This document shows, one piece after another, positions 25,099 through 35,100 of a DNA stretch of 63,939 bases. Under the pieces are notes generated by a model. The model ran no database searches. It saw nothing but the letters and a program-made list of their open reading frames with translations, and was not told where the DNA came from. The stretch's first letter is position 1, and each line of letters begins with the position of its first letter. The DNA is from CAYNYF01 sp964401385 (GTDB taxonomy: Bacteria > Planctomycetota > Phycisphaerae > SM23-33): the NCBI GenBank assembly GCA_964401385.1, contig CAYNYF010000011.1:1-63939 (forward strand). Direction: 5' to 3'. The position numbers and the translations under genes were made by a program.

Positions 25099-26799
25099 AT
25101 CATCCAACCGGGTTCGGCGCCGGATGATCTGGGCGGCGGTCGTCACGGCGGTCGTGGCCGCGTCCGCCGCCGGCGGCTATCAGGTGCTGCGCAAATCCAG
25201 CGACAAGGCCCAGTCGCTGCCGATGGCCAAGGTACTGCGGGGGCCGATGCTGGTGTCGATCACCGCCGGAGGCGAACTCACGGCCGAAGAGCAGGAGACC
25301 GTCACCAATCCCGTCCGATGGCCCGTCGTGATCAAGGAGCTGGCCCCCGAGGGCAACATGGTCAAAGTAGGCCAGCTCATCATCCGCATGGAGTGCAAGG
25401 AGCTGGACGACGCCATCCTCGACCAGGGGCTCACCGTCCGATTGGCCCGGGACAACGTCCTGGCCGCGAGCAACAAGCTCCTCGTTACCCAGAAGACCAT
25501 GGAGGCGAGGCTGGAGAAGGCGCGGCAGGCCCTTCAGGACGCCCTGGACGACGATGAGAAATACGAAGAGGGCGAGTGGCCGCAGGAGCGCGACGAGGCC
25601 GAGGAGAAGATCATGCTGGCCACGCGCAAGCTGGACCTGGCCCAGGACAAGCTGGACTCCATGCACAGAATCAACGCCGACCCGGCGCTCCAGGAGCCCT
25701 ACAGCAAGGCGGAAATCAAGGGCGAAGAACTGAGCGTGGAACAGTTGAAGCTGGAGCTGAGCCGGGCCAAGACCGATCGGCGACTGCTGCACGATTACAC
25801 CCGCAAGCGCCAGCAGCGGGACAAGAAAACGGCGGTGAAGGTCTCCCAGTTGGAGCTGGAGACGGTCGAACTGGAAAAGGAAACCCAGTTGCGGCTGGCG
25901 GAGAGCGCCAAGGCCTCCGCCGAGGACCGCCTGAGCAAACAGGAAGAGAAGCTGATCGAATTCCAGGAAGACGCTGAGAAGCTCACCGTGATCGCGGAGA
26001 AGCCCGGGCTGGTGGTCTACGAAACCCGCCGGCGGCGGTGGGAGCGCCCCGTTACCGTGGCCATAGACGAGGAGATCCGCGCCCACCAGCAGTTGATGAT
26101 CATTCCAAACATGGAAACGCTCCGGGTGCAGACGTACATCTACGAGGCCGATGAGGAGCGGGTCAAGACCGGTCAGCCGGCGCTGATCCGCTTGCCGGCA
26201 AAGGCCGGCAAGGTCTTCGGCGGGAAGGTCGGGAAGAAGGCGGCCGTGCCCGACAGCCAGAATCCCTGGCTCAGTCCCGGGGTAAAGCAATACCCGGTGT
26301 GGGTTGAGTTCGCGGGCAATATCGACGGCGGGAACCTGAAGCCCGGCATGAATGCGGAGGCGGAGATCATCGTGGCCGAGCTGCGGGACGTGCTGAGCGT
26401 GCCGATTGCGGCCATCTTCGCCGAAGGGGAGGCCACTTATTGCTTCCGCACCGACGGCAATGGCGACTACGAGCAGGTGAAGGTGAAGCTGGGCCAGACC
26501 AGCGAGACCCGCGCCCAGATCCTCTCCGGCCTGAGCGAGGGCGACGTGGTGCTGCTGTCGCCGCCGCCGGGCGTCCAGATCGGCAAGAAGCTCAAGCGGC
26601 GCGAGGAAGCGGAAAAGCCGGAGGCCGGATCGGAGCAGCAGGCGAGACCGCAGGCCGAGCGCCCAAAGCGTCCCGCCTCGACCACCCGTCCAAGCGCCGA
26701 GGCCGGGTCACCCACCCGGCCCAGTGGCGAGGCGGGCACAGCCGGCCGGTCAACCCGAACGCGGTCCGGCGGACGAGGCAGGCGGGCAGAGACGCGGTG

Positions 26800-26800
<1 letters not shown>
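25046..26800 (+). CDS. HlyD/MacA-type membrane fusion (periplasmic adaptor) protein
   Basis: 584 residues. One N-terminal membrane helix (about 27-45), a lipoyl half-motif around ELAPEGNMVKVGQLIIRMEC, a very long coiled-coil hairpin (about 110-310, rich in Lys/Glu/Leu), the second lipoyl half near LTVIAEKPGLVVYETRRR, and beta-barrel and membrane-proximal parts (YEADEERVKTGQPALIRLP; NLKPGMNAEAEIIVAEL). Residues after about 525 are a Pro/Arg/Ser/Thr-rich disordered tail not typical of MacA. It links TolC with the MacB-like permease. Translation starts inside the tolC-like gene, and its stop touches the ATPase start (TGATG). Confidence 0.88.
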
Positions 26801-27500
<700 letters not shown>

Positions 27501-27504
<4 letters not shown>

Positions 27505-28772
27505 AGGCGATCTACAAGGTCACCGACATCGTCCTGCTGGGGCTGCACAACCTCACCATCCACAAGGTGCGTTCGGCGCTGACGGCGCTGGGCATCCTCT
27601 TCGGCGTCTGGAGCGTGATCGCCATGCTGGCCATCAACGAGGGCGCCCGATACGAGGCCGAACAGTCTCTGCGGCAGATGGGCACCGACAAGCTGCTGAT
27701 TCAGTCGGTCAAGCCGCCGCAGGACGCCGCTGCCGCCGCCCGGGAGCGCGGGGCGCTGCATTACGGTTTGACCTTGGCCGACTCTCGTCGGCTCAGCGAC
27801 AACCTGCCCGGGATATCTCGTTACGTGGTCGCCCACGAGACAAGAAAGTCCGTTCAGTACGCCAGCAGGCTGATCCAGGCGCGGATCTTCGGCACCTACC
27901 CGTCCTACCTGCAACTCCGCGGGCTGCGTATGTACGCCGGGAGGTTCCTGACCAGTTCCGACCAGCTCCGCGGCCGAAACGTCTGCGTCATGAACAAATC
28001 ACTCGCTCGGCAGCTATTCCTGTACGAGGACCCCTTGGGCAGGACGATCCGGATCGGCGGCGAGTGTTTCATCGTCGTCGGCTTGGTGGAAAGGCCGGCT
28101 GGCCTCGCGCCCGAGGCCCAAACGGAGATGGTCACCAGCCTCATCTACATCCCCGCCGGCGCCGATCACGCGCGCTTCGGCCAATACACCATCATCCGCA
28201 CCGGCAGCAGCCGGACGATGGAACGGGTCGAGGTCAGCCAGATCATCTTTCAGATGGCCGACGAACCGGCGGTGCTGGCCGGCGCGAAAGTCGCCGAAAC
28301 GCTGCTGACGAGCTACCACGACAGGCGCGACTACGACGTGGTCGTTCCCCTGGAACTGATCGAGCAGCGGCGCAAGCAGCGCCGATTGTGGAACATCATG
28401 TTCTTCGTGATCGCGTCGATTTCGCTGGTCGTCGGCGGCATCGGCATCATGAACATCATGCTGGCCTCGGTGACCGAGCGCACGCGTGAGATCGGCATCC
28501 GCCGAGCACTGGGGGCAAAGCGGCGGGACATCACCGTGCAGTTCCTGGTCGAGGCGGTGACGCTGACGACCATCGGGGGATTAACCGGCATCGCCGTGGG
28601 ATACGCCGTCCCGCACATCGTGGAAAGGACGCTGAACATCAAGGCGGTGCTGTCGCCGCCGATGCTGGCGATCCCGTTCCTGATGGCGATCGCGGTGGGG
28701 CTCGTCAGCGGGCTGTACCCGGCCATGCGAGCCGCGGGGCTGGACCCCATCCAGGCACTCCGGCACGAATAG
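27501..28772 (+). CDS. MacB-like ABC transporter permease (FtsX family)
   Basis: 423 residues with the four-helix MacB layout: an N-terminal membrane segment in KVRSALTALGILFGVWSVIAML, a large extracytoplasmic MacB-type domain (about 50-290), and three C-terminal helices starting at IMFFVIASISLVVGGIGIM. The FtsX-family hallmark NIMLASVTERTREIGIRRALGAKRRDI is conserved, ending in AARAAGLDPIQALRHE-like text. It completes a tripartite exporter with the three preceding genes. Natural substrates of this class are peptides, lipoproteins or small toxic compounds; none is indicated here. Confidence 0.93.
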
Positions 28773-28824
28773 AAGCCGACGGCCGCAGACCCGCCGCCAG
28801 GCCAAGACAATCCACCTCTCCCGG

Positions 28825-28854
28825 TTGTGGCCGCGGGGGCCCAGCGGGTAAAAT
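28825..28854 (+). promoter_or_regulatory. Possible promoter of the small lipoprotein gene
   Basis: TTGTGG (28825-28830), 18-bp spacer, TAAAAT (28849-28854), about 115 bp before the start codon. Weak pattern match. Confidence 0.3.
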
Positions 28855-28970
28855 GGGGCAGCGGGAACGACGGTTCGGCCAGTGGGGGGAAGCTTCGCCG
28901 ACCCGCGGGACCGGCATGGTTTCATGTGTTGTGTGTGCAGGTGTGTACATAGTTGTTGTTGGAGAACGCC

Positions 28971-29330
28971 ATGAGGACCCCTGGACAGAGCATCAGCAAT
29001 ACTCTAATTGGTCTGACCTTGGCCGCCGCGGCCCTGGGGATCGTCGGCTGCTCATCCCCACTACAGCAGGATCGACTTTCCGCAGCCACTCCGCCGCCGT
29101 TCAGCGAACAAGACGCGATCATCCTGGCTAAGCTCGAGGCAAAGTCCGAGGGCGTCTGGATCGAAGCGTACGACATATCGACCCGGCAGAGGAAGGATTC
29201 CTGGTGGGTGCACTTCCAGCAGAGGCTCGCCGACCCGATCCGGAACACCCGCAAGGCCAGGAGATGGCCGTATCGGTTCATCGTCGAGGTCTCCCCCACG
29301 GGGGAAATTCATCTAATGAAGCAACTGTGA
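28971..29330 (+). CDS. Small lipoprotein of unknown function
   Basis: 119 residues. Signal peptide with a lipobox-like end (LAAAALGIVGCSS, Cys at about 30), so probably anchored to a membrane. The mature part has FSEQDAIILAKLEAKSEGV, IEAYDISTRQRKDSWWVHFQQ and ends VEVSPTGEIHLMKQL, a pattern like small PepSY-type domains, though this is not firm. GGAG six bases before the ATG decides the start. It sits between the tripartite exporter operon and the convergent second ABC operon, with its own possible promoter. Confidence 0.7.
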   Translation: MRTPGQSISNTLIGLTLAAAALGIVGCSSPLQQDRLSAATPPPFSEQDAIILAKLEAKSEGVWIEAYDISTRQRKDSWWVHFQQRLADPIRNTRKARRWPYRFIVEVSPTGEIHLMKQL

Positions 29331-29430
29331 GAGATGGCAAGTCCGCCCCTGCGGCCGGGCAGCCGTCCCGCCGAGAGACCGAACGTGCTGTCGCGGGCGG
29401 GGCCAAAGCGGAGATTGGACCGGCAAGGGG

Positions 29431-30165
29431 CTACTCGACCCTTCCGACCCGGATGTCCAGGTCGGCGCGGCGCTCGAGCCGGTCGACGCGCCCGTCCTTG
29501 ATCCACAGGATGCGGTCGGACTTGTCCAACATTTTGTGGTCGTGCGTGGCGGTAATGACGGTCACGCCGTGATTGTCGCACAGGTTCCGCAACAGCGTGA
29601 TGATCTCCTCGCCGGTGTGTAAGTCCAGATTGGCGGTGGGCTCATCGGCCAGCATGATCGTGGGGTTGTTGGCCAGGGCCCGTGCAACGGCGACCCGCTG
29701 CTGCTGCCCGCCGGAGAGTTCGTCGGGGCGGTGGTGCGTGCGGTCGGCCAGGCCTACCTCCGCCAGGACCTCCTTGGCTCGCTCCTCGGCCTGGCTTTCG
29801 CTGTGCCCGGCGAACAGCCCGGGCAGCATCACGTTGTACAATGCCGTCAGGGCGGCGATCAGGTTGTAGGCCTGGAAGATGTAACCGATGTGGTCGCTGC
29901 GGATGTACGCCCGCTGCCGGCTGGTCAAGGCCGTCAGGTCCACGCCGCCGATCGTCACCGTGCCGGCCGTGGGCCGGTCCAGCGCCCCGATCATGTTGAA
30001 CAACGTGCTCTTGCCCGAGCCGCTCGGCCCCATCACCGAAAGGTACTCCCCGCGGATCACGTCGAGATCGACGTCTTGCAGGGCCGGCACCTCGACCTTG
30101 CCCATCCGGTAGATCTTCGACAGGGCCCGGCACTGGATCAGGACTTCACCGGTCGTTTCCACCAT
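29431..30165 (-). CDS. ABC transporter ATP-binding protein (LolD/MacB type), second ATPase of the large operon
   Basis: 244 residues with Walker A GPSGSGKSTLFNMIGALDRP, Q-loop IFQAYNLIAALTAL, signature LSGGQQQRVAVARALANNP, Walker B IMLADEPTANLD and ITATHDHKMLDKSD for the H-loop. Last gene of the seven-gene minus-strand operon, 32 bp after the OPT-like transporter. It has no permease directly beside it, so it presumably energises one of the two FtsX-type subunits upstream, most plausibly the peptidase-permease fusion. Confidence 0.93.
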   Translation of the reverse strand: MVETTGEVLIQCRALSKIYRMGKVEVPALQDVDLDVIRGEYLSVMGPSGSGKSTLFNMIGALDRPTAGTVTIGGVDLTALTSRQRAYIRSDHIGYIFQAYNLIAALTALYNVMLPGLFAGHSESQAEERAKEVLAEVGLADRTHHRPDELSGGQQQRVAVARALANNPTIMLADEPTANLDLHTGEEIITLLRNLCDNHGVTVITATHDHKMLDKSDRILWIKDGRVDRLERRADLDIRVGRVE

Positions 30166-30197
30166 TTTCTCGCCTCGCCGCCCCGACCCGCGGGCCG

Positions 30198-32189
30198 CTA
30201 GAACGGCAGTTGGATGACCGCCTTGGCAAGGAACGTAACTCCGACGCACAGCACCGTGATCAGTCCGATGCCGCAACTGAACCCCGCCGCCACCACGGGG
30301 ACGTACTGCCGCCACCTCAGCCCCATTTTCCGCTCGAAGTAGAACCGCCCGATCAAGGCCCCGATGAACTGCGGGATGACCACGTGGGGTATGGTCTGGT
30401 TCATCCCGCGCAGCAAGCCGTAGACGAAGAACACCGGCAGGTGCAGCACCGACATGACGCCGAACAGCACCAGTCCGGACAGTCCGCCGGCCATGATGTA
30501 CCAGCCGCTGATGGCCTCTTCAAAGGGGCTGTACCGCCCCAGTGTGGCCGAATGGACGATGCTGGCCATGGCCGCGTTGAATTCCCAAATCTGCTCCGTG
30601 TACGGATACCTGGCCGACGGGATGGGCGCCAGCGACCAGATGAAGTTGGCGAAGAAAATCGAGGCGATCAGGACGATGGGAACCAGCACCAGCTCGGCCT
30701 TCCAGATCGACCAGAACCTGGTTCCGGTCAGTTCAGCCTGGCGGTAGCGGACGGTGGCACGGCCGTAGTTGTGCAGCGGCACCGGCAGGAACCAGACCGC
30801 CACGCCTCGATAGCCGGAAAGGATGAAGCAGGCTTCCTTGACAAACGGAAGGCCCACCACCTGCCCGGCCATGCCCTCCAGCCTGGCCGTAACGTAGCTC
30901 ATCAGCGGCGTGTAGATGAAGCCGAGACCGAACAGCACGATCATCACGTTCCGGTGCCAGTCGATGAGGTACCCGCTGAGCAGGATGTACGCCATCGTCG
31001 TCGCCAGGTACGTTCCGATGACGACGGAAGTCTTGATGTCGCCGCGGTCGGCGGTGCTGGGACGCTCCTCGCCCGGCGCCTGCTCGGCCTCCATCAGGCT
31101 CCGCCGTTCCTTGCGGCGGGCCCGCATGCCGCGCCAGACCTGCCAGAAACCGGCCAGGGCAATCGCCAGCGTAATCCCGATGGAGAAGCTGAAGAAGAAA
31201 TCGATGTTGTTCTTGTACAAGGTGGGGATGGTGGTGTCGTTCGGCATCCAGCTCTTGAGTATGTCGTAGCGGTACAGGATCGGGTTGGCGATCATGGTGA
31301 GCACCAGCGCCACGAAACTTCCCACCATGGCGAAGAACGGCAGCACCATGCCGTAGACGAAGTTGGCGAGGTTCCAGTTGATGCCGACGGCCACGGCCGG
31401 CAGATATTCCTGGGTCTTCTTGGTGAAATCGGACCAGGGAATTGGCAGCACCATGATCGGTTTTTTCAGCAGCGCCCCGCTGATGGTGGGCAGGCCGATG
31501 TACAGCACCCCGAAGGCCAGCCCCAGCATTCCGCCGATGGCGAAGATCCGCCAGCGCCAGGGCTCCTCGCCCTTTTCCTTCTCCTTCTCGTCCTGTTCGG
31601 CCAGGGCCATGATGCCCTGGGCCCCGATCGGGGCCATGGGAAACGGCAGCTTCTCAATGTCGCTGGCGATGCGGAACAGCCCGTAGCCGAGAATGGTGTT
31701 ATTGAGCCGGCCGACGAAAAGCCCGAAGATCACCAGCCCCACGGCCGGGAGCCACTCCAGCATCATAAAGCTGCGTTTTTCCAGGATATTCCGGTCGTTG
31801 GGGGCGAACCAGTTGGGAATTTCCTCGGCCACGCCGGCGGCCCAAGCGGGCGGGCTTTGGACATAGAATTGATTCCACAGCAGGCCGGCGAAGGGCGTCG
31901 CCATCACCGCCCCGGCCATGTAGAACAGCACGAACAGCTCCGGCCGGCGGAGGTGCTTGTGGGCGCGCCGGGCCACCTCGATGAACAGGATCACCGTCAC
32001 CCACTGGGCGGCAGGACCCACGCCGAAGCCCGCCACCAACTGCATGTACATCGCCCCCGGAACCATCAGCAGGGCGATGAACACCGCCCCGACCAGGGAG
32101 CTCCACCGGAACCCCTCCTCGAACTTGCCCGGAGGCAGCATCAGGTTTCGGTATTTCTCGAGTTCCTTGTCGTACCGGACGGCACTCAT
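30198..32189 (-). CDS. Large multi-pass membrane protein, OPT-like (DUF6785-type) putative peptide transporter
   Basis: 663 residues with roughly twelve or more hydrophobic segments. Features include an N-terminal cytoplasmic YDKELEKYRNLMLPPGKFEEG, an early helix pair (SLVGAVFIALLMVPGAMYMQ and WVTVILFIEVARRA), LEWLPAVGLVIFGLFVGRL, FPMAPIGAQGIMALAEQ, and a charged cytoplasmic loop at about 370-400. The layout resembles oligopeptide-transporter-like proteins annotated in planctomycetes as peptide transporters, but the substrate is unproven. Its ATG overlaps the stop of the fusion gene (ATGA), so the two are translationally coupled. ATG 32189 is the first start consistent with that coupling. Confidence 0.75.
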   Translation of the reverse strand: MSAVRYDKELEKYRNLMLPPGKFEEGFRWSSLVGAVFIALLMVPGAMYMQLVAGFGVGPAAQWVTVILFIEVARRAHKHLRRPELFVLFYMAGAVMATPFAGLLWNQFYVQSPPAWAAGVAEEIPNWFAPNDRNILEKRSFMMLEWLPAVGLVIFGLFVGRLNNTILGYGLFRIASDIEKLPFPMAPIGAQGIMALAEQDEKEKEKGEEPWRWRIFAIGGMLGLAFGVLYIGLPTISGALLKKPIMVLPIPWSDFTKKTQEYLPAVAVGINWNLANFVYGMVLPFFAMVGSFVALVLTMIANPILYRYDILKSWMPNDTTIPTLYKNNIDFFFSFSIGITLAIALAGFWQVWRGMRARRKERRSLMEAEQAPGEERPSTADRGDIKTSVVIGTYLATTMAYILLSGYLIDWHRNVMIVLFGLGFIYTPLMSYVTARLEGMAGQVVGLPFVKEACFILSGYRGVAVWFLPVPLHNYGRATVRYRQAELTGTRFWSIWKAELVLVPIVLIASIFFANFIWSLAPIPSARYPYTEQIWEFNAAMASIVHSATLGRYSPFEEAISGWYIMAGGLSGLVLFGVMSVLHLPVFFVYGLLRGMNQTIPHVVIPQFIGALIGRFYFERKMGLRWRQYVPVVAAGFSCGIGLITVLCVGVTFLAKAVIQLPF

Positions 32190-35100
32190 GCGTTCACTCC
32201 GAACGTATCCGGACGGACGTCCTCCACCGGGAGCTGCTGCCACTGTTGCAGCGTCTTCTGCCGGTATTGCTCCATGATCTCCGACGAAATCGATCGCCAG
32301 ATCAACAACTGCTTGCGAAATTCATTGATGAAGACGCGGTTGGATCGCTGCCAATCGCCGCGCGTGCCCGAAAGCCTGCGCAGGAGAATGCGAATCTCGT
32401 CGATCCCTTCGATCTCGCTGGGCTGCGCCAGCAGGCAGAAGTTCTGCGAGACGCCCAGATCGAACGGCGCCAGGGCGACCTCGGCCTGAATTCCCAGCAT
32501 GTCGCTGGGCTGCCGGAACACGTGCGCGCTGGCAGTGGCGAAGGTGCCCAGGGCGGTGTCCGAGAAGTTGTCGAAATGCTCCTTCAGGAAGCTGGCCACG
32601 CCGGTGATGTCGTAGGCCGAAACTGTGAACGGAAAGACGATGTCGTACAGGTCGCCGGCGGGTTGGCCGATCCTCCAGGAACGCTGGATGCCGGGGTTGG
32701 CGCTGCGGGAGGCCTTGATGGCCGGGTAGATCGTCGAGACCAGCACCGTGCACATGACGATCATCACGGTGGCGATGGCGTTGGTGGAGGAGTAGTTCAT
32801 CATCGGCACCGAGAGTATGCCGAAGGTCTCGAAAACGTACCCGAGCGCCCGGGCGACGATCTGCCCCAGCATGTAGCCGCCCATGCCTCCGACCACCGCG
32901 TACACGCCGGCCTCGGCGAAGAACAGACTGGCCACGTGCGGCGGGGCGAGCCCCAAAGCGCTGAAGGCGTAGATCTCCTTCTCCCGGTCGGAAACCGAGC
33001 CCAGCATCGTCGCGAACAGGATCAGCCCGCCCAGGATCACCGGGATGAGCAGGTCCTTCCAGCCGCTGGCCTGGGTCAGGGAGGTGAAGAACAGCCGGTA
33101 GACGCCGCCCTTCGCCCCCAGGTACGTCGGCAGCCCCGTCACCGTGGCGACAAGCTGGCCCAGCTTCTCCGTGTCGTCCGCCTTGCCGGGATAAATGGTG
33201 ACGCTGGCAACCCGCCCTCCCAGGTTGCGCGCCATCTCGGCCGGGATGATCGCCACCCTGTCAGGGCTGAAGTAAATGAACTGGGCCGACTCCGTCTCCG
33301 GCAGGTCCTCCACCGCGGTCGTTTCCTGCTGCTGGAACGTTGCCGCCTGCCCGCCGCCGGAGGCCTCGTAGTCCACCGGCAGCATGCTGGAGCCCTCCAG
33401 CAGACGGTAGGAGGTCATTTTTCTGCGATCGATGACGCCGGCCAGCGTGCAGCTCACCCCGTCGATGCAGACCTTGTCGCCGGCCGAAAGGCCGAGTTCC
33501 TTCGCCACCGGAGAGGTCAGGAAGACCCCGTCCTGGCTGAGCTTGTCGGCCTGGCCGACGAAGACTTCGCGAAGGTTCCCGAGCCTGTCCACGTCGCGCT
33601 TGTCCAGGCCGACCAGGGCCGAGAGGCCGACGATCTTCTTGCCGCTGGCGTCGGCGGCCAGGATTTCCTTGCTCCGCCGCCCGGCGGTGCGATAGGCCTC
33701 CACCTCGCCGGCGGTCTGGGCGACCCAGTATCGCGGAACCACCTCGCCGGAATCGGCCAGCAGCGCGTCCAGCATGTCCGGCACCTCCTGGCTGATCCGC
33801 GTCCACAGCGGGTGGCGGACCAGAAGCCTGGGCTTCCCGGACATGGGGCCGGTGTACGTTCGCCGGTTGCCCCAGGAGGAGCTGAACGAGGCAAAGGTCA
33901 GGATCGTGAAGGTCAGGAGCACCACGGTAACGGCCGTCAGCAGCGTTCGTATCGGGCGGCGGCGCATGGTGGATATGCCCATGTGCACCGCCGCCATCAT
34001 CGTTCCCAGCCGCGAGACGTCGCTGCTGTGGACGGTGGTGCCCAGGCCCTGCATTCGCCGCACCTCCGACTCCAGCTTCCGCGCCATGATGACGATCACC
34101 AGGCTGGAAAGGAGGATGATGGCAAAGGCCAGGAAGATCACGATGGGCGTGGCCGCGATGCGGAAGGCCGGGTTGACCATGTACAGCACCGCAAACGTAA
34201 TCAGGAAGAACACCACGAACCAAGCGATCTGGCGGTAGATGTGCGGGCTGCCCACCAGCAGCCTCTCGATGGAGTAGGCGAACGGTATCGCCAGCAGCAA
34301 CAGCAGCACCACCGCCAGCACCAGGTCGTTCAGAACGCTCAACAGCGGCTGGTACACCCGCCGGGAAATGGCGGCGGCGCCGGCGTACTTGCCGGCGCGG
34401 GCCTGCACGTCGTCGGGCTCGGTCGCCTGGGCCTTCTTCATCAGGTCGGCGGCCTGGAAATGAAGCCGCTCCAGCGAGGGCTCCAGGATCCGGTGCCGAT
34501 TGAGAACCGCCAGCCGCTCGCCGTCGAGCACGTGCAGGTCGCGGGCGGTGATCTCGGTCGTGGGCCAGTGGGCGAACGTATCGATCGGCCATCCCTCGCC
34601 GACGATCCTGTCTTTGGCGTCGGCGTTGCCCAGCACGACCATGCCCGAGGGGTTGAACAGTTTGAGTTTCTCCGTGGCCCGGCGGACATAGACGGTCAGG
34701 ACGCTCCCGCTTTCGCACACCAGCGAGTACTTCTCGTTCAGGGCGGCCGTCGAAATGGCCTTCAGCGCCCGGGTGGTGACGGCGCCGCGGTCGTATCCCA
34801 GGCCGACAATCGTCATCCCGGTCGCCCGGAACAAAACCGACCCGACGGTCGTCAACGGCAGGGCGGATTGGAGAGTGGTGGTATTGTTGACGTACTCGAT
34901 CAGCCCGCGGTTGTCGTGCCGGGCCACCAGGACCACGCTTTGACCGTAATAACTCCCCGACAGCGGCGGCAGCTCGAACCTGCCCTTGGTGTCCACCTGC
35001 GACATGATGATCGGCGAGAAGCCGGACGGCATCATGTCCACCCGCGCCCCTTCCCAGATCTTGGTGGCCGGGCGGGGCATCAGCGCCACGAAGGCCCCAC